Source of the DNA: Rhodospirillaceae bacterium | Lineage (GTDB): Bacteria > Pseudomonadota > Alphaproteobacteria > DSM-16000 > Inquilinaceae | DNA length: 64,000 bases | NCBI GenBank assembly: GCA_020638575.1 | Contig: JACKIH010000003.1 | Coordinates: forward strand, 62,001-126,000 | Direction of reading: 5' to 3' | Shown: positions 16,836-24,957 of the stretch, in pieces | How positions within the stretch are numbered: the first letter of the stretch is position 1 | How the letters are laid out: each line of letters starts with the position of its first letter | Position numbers and translations under genes: made by a program | The notes under the pieces: generated by a model | The model's input: the letters and a program-made list of their open reading frames with translations, nothing else | What the model was told of the DNA's origin: nothing | The model's database searches: none

Positions 16836-18404
16836 ATGGCTCTGACACAACGTCTCGACCTCAGGCAGACCCAGTCCCTGGTGATGACGCCACAGTTGCA
16901 GCAGGCGATCCGCCTGTTGCAGTTGTCGCATCTGGAACTGACCGCCTATGTCGACCAGGAGCTGGAGCGCAACCCGCTGCTCGACCGCGGCGAGGCGGAC
17001 GCCCCCGTGATGTCCGATGCCTTCGCCGATGCGCCCGACATGCAGGCCGGCGACAGCCCGGTCGACCGCCTGGGAGCCGACCGCGTCGGCACCGACCGGC
17101 TGGCCGAAGACGCGCCCCTGGCGGTGGGCGACGGCGCCCCGCTGGACGCCGACTTCACCAATGTCTGGAACGACAGCGGTCCCGGCGACGATGCGGTGGA
17201 GGCCGCCGTCGATGGCGGGGCCGGCGCGCTCGGCACCTGGTCGTCCCGCGGCACCGATGGCGGCGGCGACGACCTGCCCAACTGGGAGGAGCGGGCGAGC
17301 CGCCCGGAAAGCCTGCACGATCACCTGCTGGCCCAGGCGCACCTGGCGTTTCCACCGGGGGCCGACCGGTTGATCGCCGAGCGCCTGGTCGACCAGGTGG
17401 ACGACGCCGGCTATCTGGCGACGACCGCTGCGGCACTGGCCGACGAGCTGGGCTGTCCCGCCGCCCGGGTGGAGCGGGTGCTGGACAAGCTACGCGCCTG
17501 CGACCCGCCCGGCGTGTTCGCCCGCGATCTGGCGGATTGCCTCGCCCTGCAGCTTGCCGACCGCGACCGGCTGGACCCCGCCATGGCTGCCCTCGTCGCC
17601 AACCTGGACCTGGTGGCCGCGCGCAACCTGCCGCGGCTGCGCGAGCTGTGCGGCGTCGATGCCGAAGACCTCACCGACATGCTGGCCGAGTTGCGCGCGC
17701 TCAACCCCAAGCCGGGCCTGGCGTTCGACGTGCAGCCGGCGGAGGTGGTGGTGCCCGACGTGCTGGTGCGCGACGATGGGCGCGGCGGCTGGCTGGTCGA
17801 TCTCAACCCCGATGCGCTGCCCCGGGTGCTGGTGAACCAGACCTACCATGCCGAGGTGCAGGCGGCCTGCGCGCGCGACCGTGCGGCGCGGGAATACCTG
17901 GCGGACTGCCTGGCGTCGGCCAACTGGCTGGTGAAGGCGTTGCACCAGCGGGCCACCACCATTTTGAAGGTGGCCAGCGAGATCATTCGCCAGCAGGACG
18001 GGTTCCTGCGGCACGGCATCCAACACCTGCGGCCGCTCATCCTGCGCGACATCGCCGAAGCCATCGGCATGCACGAAAGCACGGTCAGCCGCGTGACCAC
18101 TGCGAAATATATGGCCACGCCGCGCGGGCTGTTCGAGCTGAAGTACTTCTTTTCGGCGGCCATCGGCCGGGTCGATGGCGGCGAGGCGCATTCGGCGGAA
18201 TCGGTCCGCCACCGCATCAAGCTGCTGGTCGATGCCGAGCAGGCCGACTCCATCCTGTCGGACGATCAGATCGTGGAGATCCTGCGCGGACAGGGGGTGG
18301 ACATTGCCCGGCGGACGGTCGCCAAATACCGCGACGCGCTGAGGATTCCGTCGTCGGTGCAACGCCGCCGCCTGAAGGCGGAGGCGGCGGCACTGGCCTC
18401 CTAA
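16836..18404 (+). CDS. rpoN: RNA polymerase sigma-54 factor
   Basis: A 522-residue sigma-54. The glutamine- and leucine-rich region I (LRQTQSLVMTPQLQQAIRLLQLSHLEL) opens the protein, an acidic Gly/Asp-rich region II runs to about residue 150, then come the core-binding domain, the DNA-binding HTH (IAEAIGMHESTVSRVTTAKYM) and the RpoN box ARRTVAKYRD at 491-500. It directs nitrogen and other enhancer-dependent genes. The ATG at 16836 matches the family start MALTQRLDLRQTQSL. It stands between lptB and hpf, as in most proteobacteria, and ptsN further on completes the group. Confidence 0.96.
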   Translation: MALTQRLDLRQTQSLVMTPQLQQAIRLLQLSHLELTAYVDQELERNPLLDRGEADAPVMSDAFADAPDMQAGDSPVDRLGADRVGTDRLAEDAPLAVGDGAPLDADFTNVWNDSGPGDDAVEAAVDGGAGALGTWSSRGTDGGGDDLPNWEERASRPESLHDHLLAQAHLAFPPGADRLIAERLVDQVDDAGYLATTAAALADELGCPAARVERVLDKLRACDPPGVFARDLADCLALQLADRDRLDPAMAALVANLDLVAARNLPRLRELCGVDAEDLTDMLAELRALNPKPGLAFDVQPAEVVVPDVLVRDDGRGGWLVDLNPDALPRVLVNQTYHAEVQAACARDRAAREYLADCLASANWLVKALHQRATTILKVASEIIRQQDGFLRHGIQHLRPLILRDIAEAIGMHESTVSRVTTAKYMATPRGLFELKYFFSAAIGRVDGGEAHSAESVRHRIKLLVDAEQADSILSDDQIVEILRGQGVDIARRTVAKYRDALRIPSSVQRRRLKAEAAALAS

Positions 18405-18470
18405 GGGTTTTGGGGCAGGTCGGCCTTGCTGCGGCGGTCCCTTGGCAACTGCGCTATGTGTGACGTAATC

Positions 18471-18500
18471 TTGACATTTGGAATGTGCGCTCCCTATCTC
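18471..18500 (+). promoter_or_regulatory. Candidate sigma-70-type promoter for hpf
   Basis: TTGACA at 18471-18476 and TATCTC at 18495-18500, 18 bp apart, in the gap between rpoN and hpf, about 90 bp before the hpf ATG. The -35 box is a consensus match and the -10 box is fair. It would allow hpf to be expressed independently of rpoN. Confidence 0.45.
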
Positions 18501-18589
18501 ATCGCCCACATTCGAGGCCGCCCGACTGCGCGGCGGGCCGATGCGGCGCCATTGCCGAACTCTCCCAAAAGCATACTGGTTTGAGATCC

Positions 18590-19177
18590 ATGGACCTGAC
18601 CGTCAAAGGCAAGCAGCTGGACGTGGGGGATGCCCTGCGCACCCATGTCGAGGAATCGCTGGTCGCAATCACCGGCAAGTACTTCAACGGCGCCATCGAT
18701 GCGTCCGTCAGCTTCGCCAAGGACGCCCATCTCTACCAAGCGGTCGTCTCGGTGCACGTGTCGCGCTCCATCCAGATGGAAGCGCAGGCGTCCGCCGATG
18801 CACCCTATGTCGCCTTCGACCTGGCGGCCGAGCGTCTGGCAAAGCGGCTGCGGCGCTATAAGCGGCGCCTGACCGACCACCACAAGGATCCCCAGCCCGC
18901 GCCGGAGATAACGGCGGCGGCCTATGTGCTGGAAGCCGAGCCGGAAGAGATCGGCGAGGACCATGTCGAGCCGGAACAACCTGTGGTCGTCGCCGAGATG
19001 ACCATGGACATCGCAGAGTTGACGGTCAGCCAAGCCGTCATGCGCCTAGATCTGGCGGATATCCCGGCTTTGATGTTCCGTAATCGCGCGCATGGTCGTC
19101 TCAATATGGTCTATCGGCGCAAAGACGGTAATATTGGCTGGGTCGATCCGCAGCTTGCCCCGGAGCCGGTTGGTTAG
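18590..19177 (+). CDS. hpf: Ribosome hibernation promoting factor, long form
   Basis: A 195-residue protein with an N-terminal HPF/YfiA domain (residues 1-100; LTVKGKQLDVGDALRTHVEESL, then YQAVVSVHVSRSIQMEAQASA) and a C-terminal dimerisation domain (about 140-195; MTMDIAELTVSQAVMRLDLADIPALMFRN, GRLNMVYRRKDGNIGWVDP). Long HPF dimerises 70S ribosomes into inactive 100S particles in stationary phase. The ATG at 18590 agrees with the family. The stop codon TAG shares its last base with the left end of a MITE-like element, so the gene runs right up to an insertion without visible loss of its C-terminus. Confidence 0.94.
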   Translation: MDLTVKGKQLDVGDALRTHVEESLVAITGKYFNGAIDASVSFAKDAHLYQAVVSVHVSRSIQMEAQASADAPYVAFDLAAERLAKRLRRYKRRLTDHHKDPQPAPEITAAAYVLEAEPEEIGEDHVEPEQPVVVAEMTMDIAELTVSQAVMRLDLADIPALMFRNRAHGRLNMVYRRKDGNIGWVDPQLAPEPVG

Positions 19178-19443
19178 GGCCTGTTGAGGGTCATCGCATC
19201 GATCTGGCCGGCAGCGCAAAACCGCTGCCACTAGGCGGGAGGAGGAAGAACATGCTTCGGCATATTCGACGACGACCAACGACGTGGCGGGGGTTTCGCG
19301 CCCAGCCCCTCCGGGGTTCGGCCGAAATCGCCGCTAGCGGCGTCGGAAATGCTCGAAAGTGACCACACTTCCTTGCGCTTTCCTCCTTGTCAGCGACGAT
19401 TTCGGACACGAGCCGGATCGGTGTGCTGACTCTCAACAGGCCC
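19177..19443. mobile_element. MITE-like non-autonomous element, 267 bp
   Basis: The two ends form imperfect terminal inverted repeats of about 32 bp: the left end begins GGGCCTGTTGAGGGTCA (19177-19193) and the right end, read inward on the minus strand, begins GGGCCTGTTGAGAGTCA (19443-19427); about 26 of the first 32 positions agree. The interior has no convincing gene but contains a perfect palindrome CGCCGCTAGCGGCG (19329-19342). No clear target duplication is seen. The size, paired ends and lack of a transposase fit a MITE or a deleted insertion sequence. Confidence 0.6.
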
Positions 19444-19557
19444 TCGTGCGGTGGCGGCACGCGCCATTGTTGGGGTGTGATCGTGACAACTGTAACTGCG
19501 TTGGCTGAACGTCGGCGGGGCGTCGCCCCGTTCCGCAATCGAGCAAGGGAGTCGGCG
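19444..19557. other. Short leader between MITE-like element and ptsN
   Basis: This is what remains of the 380-bp hpf-ptsN interval after the element at 19177-19443. It holds the ribosome-binding site of ptsN (AGGGAG at about 19546-19551). No gene or clear promoter was found. An overlapping minus-strand open frame (19191-19664) is judged to be a shadow of ptsN and the element. Confidence 0.4.
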
Positions 19558-20016
19558 ATGCAGGATTTCCTTCCGCAGGTGAGCATCGTCTGCAATCTGA
19601 AGGCCACGAGCAAGAAGCAGATCCTGCAGGAACTGGCCCGCCGGGCCGCTCCCATGGTGGGCATCCCCGAGCGGATGATCTTCCATCACCTCCTGGAACG
19701 GGAACGCTTGGGCAGCACCGGGATTGGCCGCGGGATCGCCATCCCCCATGCCCGCCTGGCCGACCTGAAGCAGGTCTACGGCATGTTCGTGCGGCTCAAC
19801 CGCCCGGTCGACTTCGATTCCGTCGACGACCAGCCGGTGGACCTAGTGTTTCTGCTGCTGGCCCCCCAAGATGCCGGCGCCGACCATCTGAAGGCGCTGG
19901 CCCGCGTCACCCGCCTGATGCGCAACGAGCAACTGTGCGCCAAGCTGCGCGGCTGCGAGACCGACGATGCGGTCTATGCACTGGTGGCGGGCGGCATGGA
20001 GATGGACGCGGCCTGA
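19558..20016 (+). CDS. ptsN: PTSNtr enzyme IIA-like regulator
   Basis: A 152-residue EIIANtr, the terminal phosphoacceptor of the nitrogen PTS that starts at PtsP (6519) and runs via NPr, which is not in this window. The active histidine is H64 in GRGIAIPHARL. The last third (VDLVFLLLAPQDAGADHLKALARVTRLMRNEQL) is the conserved EIIA fold. In related bacteria PtsN controls potassium transport and the stringent response. The ATG at 19558 follows AGGGAG by about 6 nt. It is separated from hpf by a MITE-like element, which may have disturbed a former rpoN-hpf-ptsN operon. Confidence 0.95.
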   Translation: MQDFLPQVSIVCNLKATSKKQILQELARRAAPMVGIPERMIFHHLLERERLGSTGIGRGIAIPHARLADLKQVYGMFVRLNRPVDFDSVDDQPVDLVFLLLAPQDAGADHLKALARVTRLMRNEQLCAKLRGCETDDAVYALVAGGMEMDAA

Positions 20017-20054
20017 TCGCCGCACGGGCCAGCGCCCTCCGAACGTCCCCGATA

Positions 20055-20090
20055 CGGCAACGGCACCGGCAACGGCACCGGCAACGGCCC
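20055..20090. repeat. Alternating hexamer microsatellite
   Basis: CGGCAA and CGGCAC hexamers alternate five times (20055-20084), ending in a sixth degenerate copy, in the 166-bp gap between the convergent ptsN and DUF1150 genes. It lies outside genes and has no obvious role. Confidence 0.7.
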
Positions 20091-20182
20091 TCGCCCCCTC
20101 TCGCTCGGCCAGTCCCACGGACGGCCGGGAAGGGGCCGCGGGCCGCCCCCGTCTTTGCCGGAATATCAGCCACGGCCACCCG

Positions 20183-20404
20183 TCAGTGGAGGCTGAGCGG
20201 CTCCATGTCGTTCTGGATGATGGCACCGCGCGCGGCCGCCAGCGTCGGGAAGGCGGTGATGATGGAGCCGTCCGCGCCGATGATGGCGTAGGCGGGCTGA
20301 CCGTTCACCACGGCCGGCCGCACATAGGCGATCTCGCCCATACCGTAGGCGGCGAAGTCCTGGCCGCTGAGCGTGCGCGCCAGTTCGGTGGAAATCGGGG
20401 TCAT
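20183..20404 (-). CDS. DUF1150 family protein
   Basis: A 73-residue protein of the alphaproteobacterial DUF1150 family: FAAYGMGEIAYVRPAV, then YAIIGADGSIITAFPTLAAARGAIIQNDMEPLSLH. Function unknown. Its ATG lies within the hsp20 stop codon (ATGA at 20401-20404), so it is translationally coupled to the small heat-shock protein; this pairing recurs in alphaproteobacteria and suggests a role alongside Hsp20 under heat stress. Confidence 0.88.
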   Translation of the reverse strand: MTPISTELARTLSGQDFAAYGMGEIAYVRPAVVNGQPAYAIIGADGSIITAFPTLAAARGAIIQNDMEPLSLH

Positions 20405-20877
20405 GCCGCACCTCCACGCGCCTGCCGGGGAGCGCCGGCGCCGACCGCGACGCTGCCGCGCTCCGTACCGGGCTGATCGATCTTGATGGTGCGGGTGGTG
20501 GATTCCGGACGCGGCCGGTGCAGGTGCACGTGCAAGAGGCCGTGCTCCAGCGTCGCTCTCGCCACCTCGATGCCGTCGGCCAGCACGAACGAGCGCTGGA
20601 ACTGGCGTGCCGCAATGCCGCGGTGCAGGTAAACGCGCTCCGTATCGTCGCTGGTCTTGCCGCGGATCAGAAGCTGGTTGTCGTGGACCGTGATCTCCAG
20701 GTCCGACTGGGTGAACCCCGCCACCGCCAGCGTGATGCGCAGGTGGTCCTCGCCGAGGCGTTCGATGTTGTAGGGCGGATAGCCGTCCGTCGATGCCTTG
20801 GAGAGACGGTCGAGCGTCCGCTCCAGATCCTCGAAGCCGAGGAGAAGCGGGCTGCTCAGTAAGCTCATGCGTGCCAT
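20401..20877 (-). CDS. Small heat-shock protein, Hsp20 family
   Basis: A 158-residue chaperone of the IbpA type. The alpha-crystallin domain covers about residues 35-130, with YPPYNIERLGEDHLRITLAVAGF, DNQLLIRGK and the RSFVLADGIEVARATLEHGLLHVHL strands. Such proteins hold unfolded polypeptides for refolding by DnaK/ClpB. The ATG at 20877 is preceded by AGAGGGG, which is locked in a hairpin (see the ROSE-like element), and a sigma-32-type promoter lies about 110-145 bp upstream. Co-transcribed with DUF1150. Confidence 0.95.
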   Translation of the reverse strand: MARMSLLSSPLLLGFEDLERTLDRLSKASTDGYPPYNIERLGEDHLRITLAVAGFTQSDLEITVHDNQLLIRGKTSDDTERVYLHRGIAARQFQRSFVLADGIEVARATLEHGLLHVHLHRPRPESTTRTIKIDQPGTERGSVAVGAGAPRQARGGAA

Positions 20878-20990
20878 TCGGTGTCACCCCTCTACCTGTC
20901 AGAGCGGGTGGACCCGGTGCATCCCCAGCGGCGGTGCCCCGGTCGTCCCCGTTGCCGCACCCCCGCTCGGCAGCCGGTGCGGCACACCCC
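20878..20990 (-). promoter_or_regulatory. ROSE-like RNA thermometer in the hsp20 leader
   Basis: Read on the minus strand, ACCCGCTCT (20909-20901) pairs with AGAGGGGT (20893-20886) across a 7-nt loop, with a single bulged G opposite the Shine-Dalgarno sequence. This is the hallmark of ROSE elements, whose short anti-SD with a bulged G melts on heat. A second, stronger hairpin lies upstream (GCCGCACC 20954-20961 with GGTGCGGC 20976-20983), as in multi-stem ROSE leaders. Confidence 0.65.
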
Positions 20991-21021
20991 TACAGATGGC
21001 GACGGCGGGGCCGCGATCAAG
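20991..21021 (-). promoter_or_regulatory. Candidate sigma-32 (RpoH) promoter for hsp20
   Basis: On the minus strand CTTGATC (21021-21015) and CCATCTGTA (20999-20991) stand 15 bp apart, close to the heat-shock consensus CTTGAA and CCCCATNT. The element overlaps the last codons of the upstream aminotransferase gene and is placed to give the roughly 110-nt leader that contains the thermometer. Confidence 0.55.
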
Positions 21022-22237
21022 ATAGGGCGTGGACCGCCCGGGCGATGGCACCGATGATGTAGGTTTGCAGGTCGTCATCCAGATAGGCGTGGATCGGCAG
21101 GCTCAGCACTTCATGGGCCAGCCGGTCGGTGTTGGGCAGGCCGCCCTCGGGCAGCAGCGCGCCGGCATAGGGCGCCTGCTGGTGCAATGGCTTGGGATAG
21201 TACTGCACCGTCGGCACGCCCAACTCGCCCAGCGTGGCGGCCAATGCGTTGCGATGACCGCCGCCAATGCGGATGGTGTACTGCGCCCACACCGAGGAGG
21301 CCGACGCCACCACCTTGGGCACGGCGATGCCGGCCGGCAGCTCAGCGCTGTAGCGCGCGGCCACAGCCTGGCGGCGCTCCACCTCATCGGGGAAGATCGC
21401 CAGCTTTTCCATCAGGATAGCGGCCTGCAGGGTGTCCAGCCGGCCGTTCATGCCGATGCGCACATAGTCGTAGCGGGTGTCGCCGTGGCCGTGGTCGCGC
21501 AGCGAGCGCAGCAGGGCGGCATCCTCATCGCTGTCGGTAAAGATCGCCCCGCCGTCGCCGTAAGCACCCAGCGGCTTGGCCGGATAGAAGCTGGTGGTGG
21601 AGATGTCGCCCAGCGTGCCCACCATGCGGTCGCCATAGCCGGCCCCGAAGCTCTGGGCCGCATCGGCCAGCGTCCACAGCCCATGGGCACGGGCGATCCG
21701 GTCGATGGCGGCGTAGTCGGCTGGCTGGCCGAACAGGTCGACCGGGATCACGCAGCGCGGGATGAGGCCCTGGGCCTTGGCGGTCGCGATGGCGGTTTCC
21801 AGGCTGTCGGGCGCCATGTTGAAGGTGTCCAGCTCCACGTCGACGAACACCGGCGTGGCGCCGAACCAGCACACCACCTCCGGCGAGGCGGCGAAGGTGA
21901 AGCTGGGCACGAACACCGCATCGCCGGGGCGCACGCCGCGGGCCATCAGGGCCAGCGCCAGGGCATCGGTGCCGTTGGAGCAGGAGATCACATGCTTGGC
22001 GCCGCAATAGGCGGCGAGCCGGCTTTCCAGCTCCGCCACCTCCGGGCCCATCACGTAGCGGCCATGGTCCAGCACCTTGGCAATGGCGGCATCGATCTGC
22101 GGGCGGATGCGCGCCTGCTGGGCCGGCAGGTCGACGAAGGGGATGGGGCGGGGCGGCTGGCTGGGCAGCGGTGTCACGGTGGCACCCGTCGCATCGGCCG
22201 GCGGCAGGGAGCGGGACGGGACCGGGGCGTAAGTCAT
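21017..22237 (-). CDS. DegT/DnrJ/EryC1/StrS aminotransferase
   Basis: A fold-type I PLP enzyme of about 406 residues that aminates nucleotide-linked keto-sugars. PLP-contact motifs are SCSNGTDALALAL, the aspartate in TLADAAQSFGAGYGDR and the PLP lysine near K221 in FYPAKPLGAYGDGGAIF. Substrate is not predictable; the usual roles are surface polysaccharide or glycan decoration. No other sugar genes are nearby, so it is an orphan member. The ATG at 22237 has an AGAGG site 5 nt upstream and is preferred over GTG at 22258. About 45 residues with many Pro and Thr precede the family core. Confidence 0.9.
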   Translation of the reverse strand: MTYAPVPSRSLPPADATGATVTPLPSQPPRPIPFVDLPAQQARIRPQIDAAIAKVLDHGRYVMGPEVAELESRLAAYCGAKHVISCSNGTDALALALMARGVRPGDAVFVPSFTFAASPEVVCWFGATPVFVDVELDTFNMAPDSLETAIATAKAQGLIPRCVIPVDLFGQPADYAAIDRIARAHGLWTLADAAQSFGAGYGDRMVGTLGDISTTSFYPAKPLGAYGDGGAIFTDSDEDAALLRSLRDHGHGDTRYDYVRIGMNGRLDTLQAAILMEKLAIFPDEVERRQAVAARYSAELPAGIAVPKVVASASSVWAQYTIRIGGGHRNALAATLGELGVPTVQYYPKPLHQQAPYAGALLPEGGLPNTDRLAHEVLSLPIHAYLDDDLQTYIIGAIARAVHALS

Positions 22238-22514
22238 GGAGACCTCTGTGAGTGACACCAGCAGAACTTGGGCAATTCCCCGCTATCGTCGGAAAATGAC
22301 CCCGCTGCTTGATGCCTAAGCGAGGTTGGCCGCAGTGCAAAATCAAAGATTGTTACCAAGTGTTATGCTCGGGTTTGCACCGGCGAAGCGGCAAACCCTC
22401 GGGTCTTGGCCGACTCTTGGACCGGTTCGCTGCTCTGCAAACACCGCGACTCCGAGCCATGTCGCCCATGGGCCATCCGCCATGTCGTAACGATGATACT
22501 CGACGTCGCCGCGG

Positions 22515-23540
22515 ATGAAGCGCGGCGGCCCCTCTCGGTTGAACCATGGCGTCGCAATGAAGCCAGCAGCGCCCCGGGATTTCGACATGGCCCTCGCCGA
22601 TATGGACCACCCGTTCGCCCACTCCCCCGCGGCGTCGCCGGACCATCGGGCGATCGTGGAGTTCCTCGCCGACTATTCGGTGGAGACCTCACCCGGTGCC
22701 GCAGCCAAGACACCGTCCTTCTCCGCCCTGCTGCCGGCGGGCACGCGCGCCTACATCGCCGCCCTGCCGGGGGCCGACTTCGGCGAGGTGGTGGCGACGG
22801 CACGGCGGCTCAGCCAGGAAGGCATGGTGCCGGTGCCCCATGTGCCGGCGCGCAGCCTGAAGGGCGTGTCGCAACTGGAGGACTACATCGCCCGCCTGGC
22901 CGGCGAGGCGGGCGTGGACCAGGTGCTGTGCATCGGCGGCGGCGTGACCCGCCCGGTCGGCGACTTCGGCTGCACCATGCAGGTGCTGGAAACCGGCGTG
23001 CTCGACCGCCACAACATCCGCACCATCGGCGTGGCCGGCCATCCCGAAGGCAGCCCCGACATCCCCGATGCCGAGATCATCCGGGCGGTGCGCGAGAAGA
23101 ACGCGTTCGCCAAGCGCACCGGAGCGCAGCTCTACATCGCCACCCAGTTCTGTTTCGACGCCGACGCCATCATCCGCTGGGACCGCACCCTGCGCCTGAT
23201 GGGCAACACCCTGCCGATCCACATCGGCATCGCCGGCCCGGCCAAGCTGAAGAGCCTGATCAACTACGCCCGCATGTGCGGCGTCGGCAACTCCATGCGG
23301 GTGCTCACCCGCCAGGGCGCCAACCTGGCGCGGCTGGCCCAGGTGTCGGCCCCCGACCGGCTGGTACGCACGCTCGCCCGCTACCAGGCCGACGACGCCA
23401 ACTGCGGCATCGCCGCCGCGCACTTCTACACCTTCGGCGGGCTGGCGCGGTCCGTCGCCTGGCTGGATGGGGCGCTGGCCGGCGACTTCACCCTGAAGCC
23501 CGGCGGCAAGGGATTTCAGGTCCACCGCGACCTCGACTAG
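22515..23540 (+). CDS. MetF-like methylenetetrahydrofolate reductase
   Basis: A TIM-barrel flavoprotein of the 5,10-methylene-THF reductase superfamily (341 residues; in-frame ATG at 22557 would shorten it by 14). Visible family features are VPHVPARSLKGVSQLEDYIARL, QVLCIGGG, IGVAGHPEGSPDIP, IATQFCFDADAIIRW, and PIHIGIAGPAKLKSLINYA. It diverges from canonical E. coli MetF, and I place it with the relatives that occur in betaine/DMSP demethylation clusters. The neighbours agree: a GbdR-type regulator, formate-THF ligase and sarcosine oxidase follow. It probably links methyl- or methylene-THF pools; the direction of the reaction in vivo is inferred, not shown. Confidence 0.82.
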   Translation: MKRGGPSRLNHGVAMKPAAPRDFDMALADMDHPFAHSPAASPDHRAIVEFLADYSVETSPGAAAKTPSFSALLPAGTRAYIAALPGADFGEVVATARRLSQEGMVPVPHVPARSLKGVSQLEDYIARLAGEAGVDQVLCIGGGVTRPVGDFGCTMQVLETGVLDRHNIRTIGVAGHPEGSPDIPDAEIIRAVREKNAFAKRTGAQLYIATQFCFDADAIIRWDRTLRLMGNTLPIHIGIAGPAKLKSLINYARMCGVGNSMRVLTRQGANLARLAQVSAPDRLVRTLARYQADDANCGIAAAHFYTFGGLARSVAWLDGALAGDFTLKPGGKGFQVHRDLD

Positions 23541-23544
23541 CGAA

Positions 23545-23567
23545 CGTCCTGAAGCTCGCGCAGGACG
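23545..23567 (+). terminator. Hairpin after metF-like gene
   Basis: CGTCCTG (23545-23551) and CAGGACG (23561-23567) form a 7-bp stem with a 9-nt loop four bases after the stop codon. There is no U-tract, so its strength as a terminator is uncertain. Confidence 0.4.
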
Positions 23568-23608
23568 CTAGGAAGCCGCATCAACTATTTGATTTGAAAT
23601 GTTAAAGG

Positions 23609-23630
23609 CGGCGGACCTATGCGTCCGCCG
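23609..23630 (-). terminator. Hairpin spanning the stop of the GlxA-type regulator
   Basis: An 8-bp perfect stem (CGGCGGAC 23609-23616, GTCCGCCG 23623-23630) whose 6-nt loop contains the TAG stop codon of the regulator gene on the minus strand. The sequence after it on that strand is T-rich (CCTTTAACATTT), so it is a plausible terminator for that gene. Confidence 0.5.
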
Positions 23631-24636
23631 TCACCCGTTCGTCGCGCGGGCTGCGGCCGTACATCTGCCGGTAGCACTTGGAAAAGTGCGAGGCGGAGAC
23701 GAAGCCGCTGGCCAGTGCCACGTCCACGATGGGCATTTCGCTCTGGTAGAGCAGGTGGCGCGCGCGATCGAGCCGCAGCTCCATGTAATACTGGCCGGGC
23801 GAGCGGCCGAGATGCTTGCGGAACAGGCGCTCCAACTGCCGGCGCGACAGGCCGACGAAGCGCGCCAGCTCGTCCTGCGCCAACGGCTCGGCGATGTTCG
23901 CTTCCATCATCTCGATGGCGGAAATCAGCGTCGGGTTGTGGATGCCCAGCCGTGCGCGCAGGGGCAGGCGCTGGCGGTCGTGGGGGCTGCGCATGCGGTC
24001 GAGCAGGCATTGCTCAGAAACCGCGGTGGCGAGCTTGCTGCCATGGTCCACGGAAATCAGGTGCAGCATCATGTCCAGTGCGGCGGTGCCGCCGGAACTG
24101 GTCAGCCGGTTGCGGTCCACTTCGAACAGGTCGGCGCTGACGGCGATGTCGGGGAACGTCTCGGTGAAGCCCGGCAGGTTCTCCCAGTGGATGGCGCAGC
24201 GGTAGCCGTCCAGCAGTTTGGCGCGCGCCAGCACGTAGGCGCCGGTGCACACGGCACCGATCTTGGTGCCCTGGCGCTCGATCCGCCTCAGCCACGCGAA
24301 GGTCTCGTCGTCGCGGTAGCGTTCCACGCCCAGGCCGGCACACACCACCAGGATGTCGAACAGCTTGGTGTTGGGGTAGTCGCGCTTCAGGTCTTCCATG
24401 GAGCGGTCGACATTGACGCCGATGCCGTTGCTGGCGCGCACCGGCCAGCCGTCCTTGGAGACCACGGTCCAGCTATAGAGCGGCGTTCCCGACAGGCGGT
24501 TGGCGATGCGGATCGGCTCCACCGCCGTGGAGAAGGCGATCATCGAGAAATTGGGGATGAGCAGGAACCCGACCGATGCAGTTTCGCTCGCCACCGACGT
24601 CGTGCGCATTCCCAACTCGTTGCTGTGACTGTCCAA
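23617..24636 (-). CDS. GlxA/GbdR-type AraC-family regulator
   Basis: A 339-residue regulator with an N-terminal DJ-1/PfpI (class I amidotransferase-like) sensor domain (about 20-210; VGFLLIPNFSMIAFSTAVEPIRIANRL, ILVVCAGLGVERY, IGAVCTGAYVLARAKLLDGYRCAIHWENL) and a C-terminal AraC double HTH (about 225-330; LARFVGLSRRQLERLFRKHLGRSPGQYYMELRLDRARHLL). This is the architecture of GbdR, the glycine-betaine-responsive activator of choline catabolism, and its neighbours (MetF-like, fhs, soxBDAG) fit. Divergent from fhs across 321 bp, convergent with the metF-like gene. The inducer is inferred from context. Confidence 0.88.
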   Translation of the reverse strand: MDSHSNELGMRTTSVASETASVGFLLIPNFSMIAFSTAVEPIRIANRLSGTPLYSWTVVSKDGWPVRASNGIGVNVDRSMEDLKRDYPNTKLFDILVVCAGLGVERYRDDETFAWLRRIERQGTKIGAVCTGAYVLARAKLLDGYRCAIHWENLPGFTETFPDIAVSADLFEVDRNRLTSSGGTAALDMMLHLISVDHGSKLATAVSEQCLLDRMRSPHDRQRLPLRARLGIHNPTLISAIEMMEANIAEPLAQDELARFVGLSRRQLERLFRKHLGRSPGQYYMELRLDRARHLLYQSEMPIVDVALASGFVSASHFSKCYRQMYGRSPRDERVTADA

Positions 24637-24957
24637 CTCGGCCCTTCTGATTGGATCGAACCATCATGAAGCGGCATGTCGCATCTTGACAAGCGATCTG
24701 TCGCGATCAGTGGGGTAAACACGCCCTGGCCGGGGGAGGGCGGGCACCGGACTCGCGCCCGGCCATGTCGCCCGACCGCCATAAGGCGTCGCGAGGATGA
24801 CGGCGGCTGCGCGAGCCGGATGTCAGGGTCCGGGGTCCGCCGGCATCCGCGCCGGGCCACCACGCCGGGCCGCCGGCCCGCTGAGGCGCCGGCCGCGGTG
24901 CCACTTTGGCCGGGAAGGCCGGCGACCAACGCAGCCAAGGAGAGGGAACGGCGCCCC
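24637..24957. other. Divergent regulatory region, regulator/fhs
   Basis: A 321-bp gap between the GlxA-type regulator and fhs, without a credible gene; the fhs frame is open through most of it but the translation is not protein-like. It holds a TTGACA at 24686-24691 with direct GCGATC repeats just downstream (24693-24698 and 24703-24708) and the strong fhs ribosome-binding site AAGGAGAGGG. It is the natural place for the regulator to act. Confidence 0.5.

Noticed and set aside
18441..18470. Sigma-54 promoter in the rpoN-hpf gap
   Set aside because: The TTGGC and GC elements are too close (seven bases between GG and GC) for a -24/-12 promoter.
19191..19664. 157-residue minus-strand open frame over the MITE-like element and ptsN
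   Set aside because: It spans two unrelated segments, has no start signal and no transposase motif.
24676..24957. N-terminal extension of fhs
   Set aside because: The translation is Arg/Pro/Gly-rich and the family start with a strong ribosome-binding site is at 24958.
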